Part shown: piece by piece, positions 44,735-52,758 of the stretch | Numbering within the stretch: the stretch's first letter is position 1 | How the letters are laid out: every line of letters begins with the position of its first letter | Origin: Myxococcota bacterium | Lineage (GTDB): Bacteria > Myxococcota > B64-G9 | Direction of reading: 5' to 3' | NCBI GenBank assembly: GCA_022710975.1 | Contig: JAKLGA010000007.1 | Location: 1-64,000, forward strand | DNA length: 64,000 nt | Program-made: the position numbers and the translations under genes | The notes under the pieces: model-generated | The model's database searches: none | What the model was told of the DNA's origin: nothing | What the model saw: the letters and a program-made list of their open reading frames with translations, nothing else

Positions 44735-45433
44735 ATGCGCACGCGAAGCCGCCTGCTGCTCCCGGGCCTGGCCCTGCTGCTGACCGCCGGCGGCTGCACC
44801 ACCCCGGCCGCCCACGGGCCGCGCCTGGCCTCGGGGCTGCATCCGACCGAGCAGTGGCTGGTGCTGCGCGGGGGCATGCACGCCCCGCTGGAGCTGGTCA
44901 CCCAGGCCGAGGCGGCCGGCGACGCCTTGCTGCGCAGCGCGGCCCGCGAGGTGGACCCGGACGATCCGTCCCTGGAGCACTTCGAGGCGCGCATGCTGGC
45001 GACGCTGCGGGCGGCCCAGGGCGTGGGCCTGGCCGCACCCCAGGTGGGCATCCCGCGCCGGGTGATCCTGGTGCAGCGCCTCGACCAGCCCGACCAGCCC
45101 ATCCGCGCCTACCGCAACCCGTCCCTGACCTGGCGCAGCCCCGAGACGGAGCTGGGCTGGGAGGGCTGCCTGAGCGTGCCGGGCTTCCGCGCCCAGGTGC
45201 GCCGGGCCCGCGCGGTCGAGGTGGAGCACGCCCTGCGGGACGGCAGCCGGGTGCGGGAGCGGGTGGAGGGGTTCAGCGCGCGCATCTTCCAGCACGAGGT
45301 GGATCACCTCGACGGGGTGCTGTACCTCGACCGCCGCGAGCCCGGCCCCCTGGTGCGCGAGGAGGTCTACCAGCGGCTGAAGGCCTCCGGCGCGCTCGGC
45401 GACCCCGCCGCCCGCCCCCCGAAGCCGGAGTAG
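44735..45433 (+). CDS. def: Peptide deformylase with N-terminal lipoprotein-like signal
   Basis: 232 residues. All three deformylase motifs are intact: GVGLAAPQ (96-103), EGCLS with metal ligand Cys145, and QHEVDH with His187, Glu188 and His191. Ordinary deformylases are about 170-200 residues and begin close to motif I. Here about 50 extra residues precede the enzyme: an Arg-rich start, a hydrophobic run (LLLPGLALLLTAGG) and Cys21 in a lipobox-like context. If used, this would export the enzyme and lipidate it, odd for a ribosome-associated enzyme. Alternatively translation starts at Met48. A TAAGGC box lies seven bases before the ATG. Confidence 0.9.
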   Translation: MRTRSRLLLPGLALLLTAGGCTTPAAHGPRLASGLHPTEQWLVLRGGMHAPLELVTQAEAAGDALLRSAAREVDPDDPSLEHFEARMLATLRAAQGVGLAAPQVGIPRRVILVQRLDQPDQPIRAYRNPSLTWRSPETELGWEGCLSVPGFRAQVRRARAVEVEHALRDGSRVRERVEGFSARIFQHEVDHLDGVLYLDRREPGPLVREEVYQRLKASGALGDPAARPPKPE

Positions 45434-45538
45434 AAACCTCTGGCTTGGGGCCAGGCGCCCGGGCTACACTGCGCCCGACGAACGGATCGACCAAGCAGGC
45501 CGGGCTGGGCCGCCCTGCCCCGGCTGGAGGGCGCTGGC

Positions 45539-47479
45539 ATGGGCAGCAACACGATCTACGCCATCCTCGAGAAGCACCGGGTGCATGGGCGCATCGGACC
45601 GGGGGAGGAGATCGGCGTCCGGGCCGATCAGCTGCTCACCCAGGACGGGACGGGCACCATGGTGTTCCTGCACCTGGAGCAGCTCGGCCGGCCGCGCGCC
45701 AAGAACCGGCTGGCGGTCTGCTACGTGGACCACAACACCCTGGGCGACGGCCCGGAGAACGCCGACGACCACGCCTTCCTGCAGGCGGCCTGCGAGAAGT
45801 TCCAGGTCCACTTCTCCAGGCCCGGCAACGGCATCGGGCACCAGCTGCACCTGGAGCGTTTCGCCGCCCCGGGCCTGCTGCTGCTGGGCGCCGACAGCCA
45901 CGTGCCCACGCTCGGGGGCATCGGGGAGCTGGCCATCGGCGTGGGCGGGCTGGAGCTGGCCGTGGCGCTGACCGGCGCGCCGCACTACCTCATCTGCCCG
46001 GCGGTCACCCGCGTGGTGCTGACCGGCAAGCTGCGCCCCTTCTGCTCGGCCAAGGACCTCGGCCTGCACATCCTCGGGCTGCTGGGCGGCCGGCAGAACG
46101 CGGGCGTGGCCCTCGAGTACACGGGCCCGGGCGTCAAGGGCCTGAGCGTCCAGGAGCGGGCCACCCTGGCCAACCTGGGCGCGGAGCTGGGGCTGACCAC
46201 CTCGCTCTTCCCGGCCGACGAGGTGACCCAGGCCTTCCTCACGGCCCAGGGGCGCACCCGCGACTACCGCCGGCAGCAGCCCCCCAAGGGGGCCGAGTAC
46301 GCCGAGCAGATCTCCGTGGATCTCGACAAGATCGAGCCCATGGTGGCGCTGCCCTCCAGCCCGCTCAAGGTCACCACGGTGCGCGAGGCCGCCGGGGTCA
46401 GCGTGCAGCAGGTCGCCATTGGCTCGTGCACCAACGGCTCGTACGAGGACCTGGCCCGCGTGGCTGCCATCCTGGGCGGGCGGCGGGTGTCGCCGGAGGT
46501 CAGCGTGGTGGTGGCGCCGGCCTCCCGCCAGGCGCTGCGCACGCTCCTCGAGCAGCGCCAGCTCGCGCCGCTCCTGGACGCCGGCTGCCGGCTGACCGAG
46601 AGCACCTGCGGCTTCTGCATCGGCCACGGCCAGGCGCCCGGCACGGGCTGGGTGAGCGTGCGCACCTCCAGCCGCAACTACCCGGGCCGCTGCGGGACCG
46701 CGGGCGCCCAGGTCTACCTGGTCAGCCCCGAGACCGCGGCCGCCACGGCGCTGCGCGGCGTGCTGACCGACCCCCGCGATCTCAAGCTGCGCGCCCCGGC
46801 TCCGCGCGCCGTGCGTCGCTACCCGGTGGACGACGGCCTGCTCCTGCCGCCGCCCCGCCGGGTCCGCCTGGGCGAGCTGCCGCGCGGCCCGAACATCGTC
46901 GACCCCCCCCGGCAGAAGCCCCTGCCGGCCTCGCTGCACGTCGAGGTGTCGCTGAAGCTGGGCGACCACGTGTCCACCGACGAGATCCTGCCCGCCGGGC
47001 GCTGGCTCAAGTACCGCTCCAACGTGCAGGAGTACGCCAAGCACACCTTCGAGGGCATCGACCCCACCTTCGTCCAGCGGGCCCGCGAGAACGCGGCCCG
47101 GGAGATCTGCAACCTGATCGTGGCCGGGAACCACTACGGCGAGGGCTCCAGCAGGGAGCACGCCGCCATGTGCCCGGCGCTGCTGGGCGTGCGCGTCATC
47201 CTGGCCAAGAGCTTCGAGCGCATCCACCTGGGGAACCTGATCAACCACGGCGTGGTGCCGCTGACCTTCCTGGACCAGCGCACCTACGAGGCGCTGACCC
47301 TCGACGACTACTTCGAGATGCCCTGGATCGCGGCCGAGCTGAAGAAGTCCGAGACCATCACGCTGCGCAACCCCGACCGCGGCATCGAGTTCAAGGTGCG
47401 CCACGGGCTGTCGCGTCGGCAGATCGAGATCCTGCTGGCTGGCGGCCTGGCCAACCACGCCGCGCGCCACCTCATCTAG
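45539..47479 (+). CDS. Aconitate hydratase
   Basis: 646 residues, shorter than AcnA (about 890) or AcnB and like the single-chain aconitases of deltaproteobacteria. The 4Fe-4S ligands are Cys297 in GSCTNG and Cys357/Cys360 in CGFC. GADSHVPTLGGIGELAIGVGG is near the N-terminus. The swivel domain at the C-terminus has DEILPAGRWLKYRSN, NHYGEGSSREHAAM and the usual SFERIHLGNLINHGVVPL. It interconverts citrate and isocitrate in the TCA cycle. ATG 45539 has GGAGGG upstream. Confidence 0.94.
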   Translation: MGSNTIYAILEKHRVHGRIGPGEEIGVRADQLLTQDGTGTMVFLHLEQLGRPRAKNRLAVCYVDHNTLGDGPENADDHAFLQAACEKFQVHFSRPGNGIGHQLHLERFAAPGLLLLGADSHVPTLGGIGELAIGVGGLELAVALTGAPHYLICPAVTRVVLTGKLRPFCSAKDLGLHILGLLGGRQNAGVALEYTGPGVKGLSVQERATLANLGAELGLTTSLFPADEVTQAFLTAQGRTRDYRRQQPPKGAEYAEQISVDLDKIEPMVALPSSPLKVTTVREAAGVSVQQVAIGSCTNGSYEDLARVAAILGGRRVSPEVSVVVAPASRQALRTLLEQRQLAPLLDAGCRLTESTCGFCIGHGQAPGTGWVSVRTSSRNYPGRCGTAGAQVYLVSPETAAATALRGVLTDPRDLKLRAPAPRAVRRYPVDDGLLLPPPRRVRLGELPRGPNIVDPPRQKPLPASLHVEVSLKLGDHVSTDEILPAGRWLKYRSNVQEYAKHTFEGIDPTFVQRARENAAREICNLIVAGNHYGEGSSREHAAMCPALLGVRVILAKSFERIHLGNLINHGVVPLTFLDQRTYEALTLDDYFEMPWIAAELKKSETITLRNPDRGIEFKVRHGLSRRQIEILLAGGLANHAARHLI

Positions 47480-47497
47480 GCTGCGGTGACCGGCGGA

Positions 47498-47513
47498 GCG
47501 CGGCGATCCGCGC
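47498..47513. terminator. Perfect GC hairpin in the aconitase / signal-peptidase-like convergent gap
   Basis: GCGCGG (47498-47503), loop CGAT, CCGCGC (47508-47513), within the 36 bases between two converging stop codons. There is no U-tract. Confidence 0.4.
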
Positions 47514-47515
47514 CC

Positions 47516-48451
47516 CTAGCGGACGTCCAGGCCGGCGCGATCGGGACGCCAATCGCCCGTGCGCGGGTCGCGCGAGAAGCGCACCGTGAGGGCCACCCCC
47601 AGCACCGCCTCGCGCGGCAGCGGGCCGAACACGCTGGAGTCCACCGCCGTGGCGCGGTTGTCGCCGAGCAGCAGCACCTGCCCAGCGGCCAGCTTCCAGC
47701 GGCCCACGCGGCGCCGGACGGGATCCGGCTCGTCCAGCACCCGCACCTCGCGACCGCCGATCTGCTCGACCGACTCCGCATAGACCTGCTCCTGCCACTC
47801 GCCGGTGGTGCCCTGCCGGGGCTGGCGAACCTCGCCGCGGGCCTGCCGCGGGACGGGCGCGCCGTCGAGCGCGAGCCCCTCGGACCCGAGCTCCGCCTCC
47901 TGCGGCCCCAGCGCCACCACCCGCAGCAGCCGGACCGTCTGGCCATCGGCCGGATCGCGCACCGCCACCACCTGGCCCGGCGCCAGGGAGGCGCGGGCCG
48001 ACTCGCGCCGGTCCACGCGCACGTAGTCGCCCAGGACGAGCCCCGGCTGCATGCCGTCCGACAGCAGCGGGTAGGTGGTCAGCACGCTTCCGCGCACCCA
48101 GGCGAACAGGCCGTAGGTGGGCGCGACGAAGCCGGCCAGCCAGACCAGCAGGTAGAAGTACCACAGGTTGTAGGCCCGCAGGCGGTAGCCCTGCCCGGTC
48201 CGCCTGGCGCACAGGCCGGCGTGGACCGCGGCCGCGACCAGCGCCAGGCCGAACACGGCGAAGGCCGCGCGCGCGGCCGAGCCGAGCTCCCAGCCCAGGC
48301 CGGCCCAGCCGCCCAGGAAGACCGCCCAGCCCGCGAAGTGCAGCAGGATGAAGCCGAGCGCCCACAGCACCCGGCCGCAGTACAGGTGGCCCAGGCCCGG
48401 CAAGGGGACGCTCAGCAAGACCGCGGCCAGGACCGAGCGGGGCTTCTCCAT
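47516..48451 (-). CDS. Signal peptidase I-like membrane protein, catalytic dyad lost
   Basis: 311 residues. The first about 120 residues hold three or four hydrophobic helices with PGLGHLYCGR. The rest follows the S26 signal peptidase fold in order: box B-like LLSDGMQPGLVLGDYVRVDR, box D-like VRLLRVVALGP and box E GDNRATAVDSSVFGPLP. The nucleophile position (Ser in S-x-S-M of LepB) is Gly133, and the general-base Lys before RVV is Leu176, so the Ser/Lys dyad is gone while the scaffold and box E are kept. It is probably a non-catalytic homologue. ATG 48451 has GGAGG upstream. It lies 83 bases after the PEGA/beta-barrel operon. Confidence 0.8.
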   Translation of the reverse strand: MEKPRSVLAAVLLSVPLPGLGHLYCGRVLWALGFILLHFAGWAVFLGGWAGLGWELGSAARAAFAVFGLALVAAAVHAGLCARRTGQGYRLRAYNLWYFYLLVWLAGFVAPTYGLFAWVRGSVLTTYPLLSDGMQPGLVLGDYVRVDRRESARASLAPGQVVAVRDPADGQTVRLLRVVALGPQEAELGSEGLALDGAPVPRQARGEVRQPRQGTTGEWQEQVYAESVEQIGGREVRVLDEPDPVRRRVGRWKLAAGQVLLLGDNRATAVDSSVFGPLPREAVLGVALTVRFSRDPRTGDWRPDRAGLDVR

Positions 48452-48534
48452 GACGCCTCCAGCGGCTGCGCGGGCGCGCCGCACCGCCGCCCCATCGTAC
48501 CCGCCCAGGCGAGGGGGTCAAGCCCGGCCGCGGA

Positions 48535-50796
48535 TCACTTGGTCGGATCGAGCTCCAGGTTCAGGATGATGACATCGCCGGTCTCGAGGGTCACCTTGCG
48601 GCGCTGGGTGACGAAGCCGGGCATGGACACGAGCACGTCGAAGGTGCCGGTCCCCAGCTGCGCCTCGAACTTGCCGGTGCCCTTGTCCGCGCGGAGCTTC
48701 TTGTTGCGCGCCGGGATGGCGATGAGCGCCTGGAGCGGGGTGCCGGCCACCGTGCGCACCGTCCCGCGCAGCGTGCCGAAGGTCTTGCCCGTGGCCACCT
48801 GGAGGCGGATGGTGACCGGCGTCTCCGGGGCGTCGGCCACCAGGACGACCTGGCTGTCCTCCTGGTAGCCGTCGCGCAGCACGCGCAGCTTGACCGGGCC
48901 CGGCGCCATCGGGCAGGTGGCGAAGCCGCCCTGCTCCGAATCGGACAGGAAGGTGATCGGGTCGCGGCTGCCCACCACGATGCGCGCGCCGCCCAGCGGC
49001 TCGCCCGTGGCCGCGTCCAGCACCTGGCCCCGCACCCGGCCCGCGCCGGGCGCCGCGCAGGGTTGCGCCGCGCCCACGTCCTGGGGCACCGGGACCTGCA
49101 CCTCCCGCACGACCACCCTGGTGACCTCGTGCACCTCGACCCGCGTCTGCTCCGCGCCGAAGTCCCAGGCCAGCGACAGGTGCAGCTCGTAGGGCGGGAT
49201 GCGGCCCTTGCCGGCCGGGGCGTCCACACCCAGCAGGCCGATGTCCGCCGAGGCCACCAGGTGCAGGTCGTGGCGCAGGAGCGGCCAGGCGCGCAGGCCC
49301 AGGGTCATCCACATGGGGCTGTCGGTGAAGCCCGGCGCGCCGCCACCCACCGCCGGGGTCATGACCAGCTCCAGGAAGGGCGCCACCGGGCCGAAGGTGT
49401 AGGCCAGGCCCAGGGAGGCGAGCACCTGATCGTGGGGGTTGACGCTCGCGGCGAAGCGCTGCGCCTCGGTCAGCGCGTGCGAGAAGATGAACCGGGTGTT
49501 GTCGAAGAGGTAGCCCACGTTCAGCGCGATCAGCAGCTCCGGCAGCGGCCGCAGATCGAAGGCGGCCAGGATGCGCGTGCTGATGCCCTCGGTGGACAGG
49601 GTGGTGAAGCCCGCGCCCCCGGTCGGGAACTGCACCTGCACGCCCAGGCCCAGCCCGAACATGTCGACCACCTGGTAGCCGTAGCGCACGCCCAGGTGGG
49701 GATCGCCCACCGTCAGGTTCGCGCTCGGGCTGAAGGCGTCGTTCTGGCTGCTGACCGCGCCCAGCCCGCCGAAGAGCTCGAGGCCCTGGACCGGCACGCC
49801 CGACAGGGTCAGACGGCCGACCAGGCGCTGCTGGGTGTCTCCATCGACGAGGAAATCCGGGCTGTAGAAGTAGCCGAGGGATGCCCCGACCAGCACCGAC
49901 CCGGCGGCCGCAGGCACGGCCGTCCAGGTGTGCTGCAGGCCCCAGGGGCCGAGCAGGGACGGTCCGGCCGGGTCCACGCCCGGCTCGGGCGGGGGTTGCA
50001 CGCGGACCTTCACCTCCCCTGGCGGTTGCTCCCCGGGCTCGGGCCTGGCCGCCCCGGGGTCGACCGGGGTCTCAGCGGGCTGTTCGGCTGGCACCTCGGC
50101 TGGCTTCTCGGCTGGCTTCTCGGCTGGCTTCTCGGCTGGCTTCTCGGCTGGCTTCTCGGCTGGCTTCTCGACGGGCTTCTCGGCTGGCTTCTCGACGGGC
50201 TTGTCGACCGGCTTCTCCGCCGGCTTCTCCGCCGGCTTCTCCGCCGGCTTCATCACCGGCTCGGGCAAGGCCGCCACGGCCGGCTTCGGCTCCTCGGGAG
50301 GTGGAGGCGGCTCCGCGGGCTTGGCAGGCTCGACCGGGGCAGGCGCCGGCGGGCGGGCCCGCCAGGCCACCACGGCCTCATCCTTCATGGGTTTGCGCTT
50401 GACCGGCAGCAGGCGCAGGGCCGCCTCGCCGCGGACCTGGATGCCCACCTCGTGGGCGCCCTTGGGCACGTTCACGAAGAAGCCGCGCGAGATGCGGGCG
50501 TCCGTCTTGAGCCGCACCTGCCCGACCTGGCCCTCGTCGAGCTCGAGTTCGAAGACCACCTCCCCGCGCGCCTCCGTGCGCACCAGCACCACCACCCCCT
50601 GCGGCCCTCTGGCCTGGAACCGCAGCCAGCCGTCCTTGGCCAGCACCAGGTAATCGGCGTTCTTGCCCCCGTCCTTGAGCTTCTTGGTGGGGTAGCTCCC
50701 CAGGGGCTTGACCTGGGCGAGCGCCACCCCCGACGGCAGCGCCAGGCAGAGACCGAGCGCAAGGCAAGCGATCCGGGCGGCGGCGCGAGCGCGCAT
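48535..50796 (-). CDS. Large exported beta-barrel protein with Pro/Lys/Glu linker and carboxypeptidase-regulatory-like end
   Basis: About 753 residues. A signal peptide is followed by a globular N-domain (to about 145). Then comes a roughly 100-residue rigid linker made of PAEKPAEKP repeats (TonB-like, probably extending through the periplasm or cell wall), and a barrel-like middle of alternating strands (about 290-540). The C-terminal region includes two beta-sandwich modules (RVRGQVLDAATGEPLGGARI, TLRGTVRTVAGTPLQALI), which are CarboxypepD_reg-like. ATG 50796 has AGAGGAG at ideal spacing. ATG 50811 overlaps the upstream stop (ATGA) and is the alternative. Confidence 0.8.
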   Translation of the reverse strand: MRARAAARIACLALGLCLALPSGVALAQVKPLGSYPTKKLKDGGKNADYLVLAKDGWLRFQARGPQGVVVLVRTEARGEVVFELELDEGQVGQVRLKTDARISRGFFVNVPKGAHEVGIQVRGEAALRLLPVKRKPMKDEAVVAWRARPPAPAPVEPAKPAEPPPPPEEPKPAVAALPEPVMKPAEKPAEKPAEKPVDKPVEKPAEKPVEKPAEKPAEKPAEKPAEKPAEKPAEVPAEQPAETPVDPGAARPEPGEQPPGEVKVRVQPPPEPGVDPAGPSLLGPWGLQHTWTAVPAAAGSVLVGASLGYFYSPDFLVDGDTQQRLVGRLTLSGVPVQGLELFGGLGAVSSQNDAFSPSANLTVGDPHLGVRYGYQVVDMFGLGLGVQVQFPTGGAGFTTLSTEGISTRILAAFDLRPLPELLIALNVGYLFDNTRFIFSHALTEAQRFAASVNPHDQVLASLGLAYTFGPVAPFLELVMTPAVGGGAPGFTDSPMWMTLGLRAWPLLRHDLHLVASADIGLLGVDAPAGKGRIPPYELHLSLAWDFGAEQTRVEVHEVTRVVVREVQVPVPQDVGAAQPCAAPGAGRVRGQVLDAATGEPLGGARIVVGSRDPITFLSDSEQGGFATCPMAPGPVKLRVLRDGYQEDSQVVLVADAPETPVTIRLQVATGKTFGTLRGTVRTVAGTPLQALIAIPARNKKLRADKGTGKFEAQLGTGTFDVLVSMPGFVTQRRKVTLETGDVIILNLELDPTK
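50087..50255 (-). repeat. 12-bp tandem repeats encoding PAEK
   Basis: Short tandem units (TGGCTTCTCGGC on the plus strand) are repeated many times, several exactly, at 50100-50170, with variants at both sides. They encode the PAEK linker. Copy number is likely to vary between strains. Confidence 0.85.
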
Positions 50797-50807
50797 GGTC
50801 GCTCCTC

Positions 50808-51560
50808 TCATGGCACGGTCACCATGACCTCGTTGGACAGCCCAGACTTGTTGGGCGTCGGGGTCGCGTTGTCCAGCACCCTCAGGCGCACGTACACGTC
50901 GCCCGAGGGCAAACCGCGCAACAGGAACCGCTCGGCCGCGCCCGAGCCGCTGGGGGTCGGACCATCCACGACGTTGGCGCCCTCGAACCCGACCTCGTCC
51001 ATCGCGCTGAAGGACCAGCGCACGTCGTAGGTGGAGGCGCGGCCGAGCCAGGCGTCGTTCCCGGTGGCGTGCCAGGTGAGCTCGAGCCCGGAGATCGGCG
51101 TGGCCGTCCAGACGCCGGCGAGGTCGTCCACCGCCGCGGGGGCATAGATGTCCACGCTGTAGGCCGGGGCCAGGCTCACCACGGCCTCGGTCACCTGGCC
51201 GTCGGCCACGGTCAGGCTGGCCGATTCGCCCCGGAAGGCGACCAGCTCACCGTCCAGGCCCTCGGCCAGCACGCTGTAGCCCGAACCCGCCGCCACCTCG
51301 AGCAGGTCGCAGGCGTAGTCCTCGTAGGCGCAGGTCGCCTCGGCCTCGACCCGCCCCGAGCGACGCGCCTGCAGCCGCACGTCGTCCACGACCCCGCTCA
51401 GCACCCCGCGCGTCCCGGGCGTCTCCGGCCCGAGCCAGCGCAGCGTCACGGCGATGTCCCCGGTCCGTTCCTCCGGGCCGCCGCAGCCGAGCAGCGCGAG
51501 CCCGGCCAGCGCCAGACCCGCTGCTCGCACGCCCGCACCCGACCCTCTTCGCCACGCCAT
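50808..51560 (-). CDS. Lipoprotein with Ig-like/fibronectin-type regions
   Basis: 250 residues with lipobox LLGC near residue 26. The mature part has beta-rich segments. The C-terminal half (LELTWHATGNDAWLGRASTYDVRWS ... FLLRGLPSGDVYVRLRVLDN...SGLSNEVMVTVP) reads like one fibronectin type III-like domain. It is the middle gene of the operon: eight bases after the PEGA gene and overlapping the beta-barrel gene by four. Probably a peripheral partner of the barrel protein. Confidence 0.75.
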   Translation of the reverse strand: MAWRRGSGAGVRAAGLALAGLALLGCGGPEERTGDIAVTLRWLGPETPGTRGVLSGVVDDVRLQARRSGRVEAEATCAYEDYACDLLEVAAGSGYSVLAEGLDGELVAFRGESASLTVADGQVTEAVVSLAPAYSVDIYAPAAVDDLAGVWTATPISGLELTWHATGNDAWLGRASTYDVRWSFSAMDEVGFEGANVVDGPTPSGSGAAERFLLRGLPSGDVYVRLRVLDNATPTPNKSGLSNEVMVTVP

Positions 51561-51568
51561 GGCGCGCC

Positions 51569-52552
51569 TCACTCCCAGCCCACGTGGATGCCCCCGCTGC
51601 CGGAGGGGCCCTCGTCCTGCAGGCCGAAGTACACCCCCACGCCCACGCCCCCGGCCACCACCACCCCTACCACGGTCCAGAACCACCAGGTCTCGTAGAA
51701 GGCCGCCTCCTCGGGGGGCGGGGGTGGCGGCGGCGGCTCGGGCCTGGGCTCCGCGTTGGCCAGGGCCTGCTTGGCCAGGGCCGCCTTGCGGGCCGCCTCC
51801 GCCTCGCGAGCCCGCCTGGCCTCCGGGGTCAGCTCGAGCGTGACCTTCACCCGGGAGAGCTGCCCTGGCTGGAGGAGGACCACCTCTCCGTGGGGCAGGT
51901 GATCGACGCGCTGGATCACCAGCTCCACCGCGCCGCTGGGGAACTCCGCGCCCTCGGGGACGTCGCACTTCATGCAGATCGCACCGTTCACCAGGATCTC
52001 GACGTCCGCGGGCTCGACCTCCGCCACCAGCCGTCCCTGCCCCGGCCGGCTGGCGGTCAGGATGGGCCCGGCGGCCAGGCGGGTGGCCTGGACCAGGGCG
52101 CGCTCGAGCTCCCCCGGCCCCTCGCCGGCGAAGCGGGCCGCCTTGCGCACCAGCTCGCCGGTCCGCCCGTCGAAGGCCCGCACCGTCAGCGTCACCCCGC
52201 CCAGGGCCTGGGCCGCGGACAGGTGGAACAGCCAGGTGGCCTTCAGCTTCGAGCCCACCTTGCGGGTGCACGACATCTGCTCCAGGCAGGCGTCCTTGTA
52301 GATCTTGTCCTGGCTGAGCCGATCCACGACCTTCTGCACACCCTCGGCAGGCGCGAGCTGGAACAGCCCCAGATCCTCGAGCGCGAGCCTGAGCCTGCCT
52401 TGCAGCTCCGCCGCCTGCTCTGGCGGCATCTTCTTCGTCGTCACCGGCAGCGCCGCCGCCGGCGCGAGGGGGGGGGGTGCCTGGGCCATGCCCGCGGAGG
52501 TCCAGGCCAGCGCCAGCACCCCGACAGCCCACGCGGCAACCCCGGTCCTCAC
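51569..52552 (-). CDS. PEGA-type exported protein with C-terminal transmembrane helix
   Basis: 327 residues from GTG 52552 (GTG 52555 is also possible; AGGGAGG lies upstream). A signal peptide (about 1-24, GMAQ) is followed by a domain of about 130 residues with C...C (DACLEQMSC). A PEGA-like beta module (GRLVAEVEPADVEILVNGA..., about 170-240) comes next, then a charged helix rich in Ala/Arg/Lys, a poly-Pro run, and a transmembrane helix (WWFWTVVGVVVAGG). It is first in an operon of three envelope proteins. PEGA modules are common in myxobacterial surface proteins. Confidence 0.8.
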   Translation of the reverse strand: MRTGVAAWAVGVLALAWTSAGMAQAPPPLAPAAALPVTTKKMPPEQAAELQGRLRLALEDLGLFQLAPAEGVQKVVDRLSQDKIYKDACLEQMSCTRKVGSKLKATWLFHLSAAQALGGVTLTVRAFDGRTGELVRKAARFAGEGPGELERALVQATRLAAGPILTASRPGQGRLVAEVEPADVEILVNGAICMKCDVPEGAEFPSGAVELVIQRVDHLPHGEVVLLQPGQLSRVKVTLELTPEARRAREAEAARKAALAKQALANAEPRPEPPPPPPPPEEAAFYETWWFWTVVGVVVAGGVGVGVYFGLQDEGPSGSGGIHVGWE

Positions 52553-52585
52553 CACCTCGCCTCCCTTGTTGGACGCTGGTTCAAT

Positions 52586-52614
52586 ATCATGCCAAACCCA
52601 CGAGAAATCGTCAA
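52586..52614 (-). promoter_or_regulatory. Candidate promoter of the PEGA/beta-barrel operon
   Basis: On the minus strand, TTGACG (52614-52609), 17-base spacer, CATGAT (52591-52586), 34 bases before the start. Confidence 0.28.
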
Positions 52615-52644
52615 ATTCTGCGCAGGCAGGACGGCGAGATGGAT

Positions 52645-52674
52645 TTGACCGGGCCGGACGCTGGCACCTAACAT
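52645..52674 (+). promoter_or_regulatory. Candidate promoter of the giant lipoprotein gene
   Basis: TTGACC (52645-52650, 5/6), 18-base spacer, TAACAT (52669-52674, 4/6), in the divergent region, about 85 bases before the ATG. Confidence 0.35.
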
Positions 52675-52758
52675 GAAACAGACGCACCGTGCGAGGCACA
52701 ATTCGCCGCCGGAAAACCCTGGACCGGTGGCGGCACCACTCCAGGGACGAGGTGCACC

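Noticed and set aside
52586-52600. Sigma-54 promoter (TGGCATGATATTGA on the minus strand)
   Set aside because: The -24-like GG is present, but there is no GC at the required -12 spacing.
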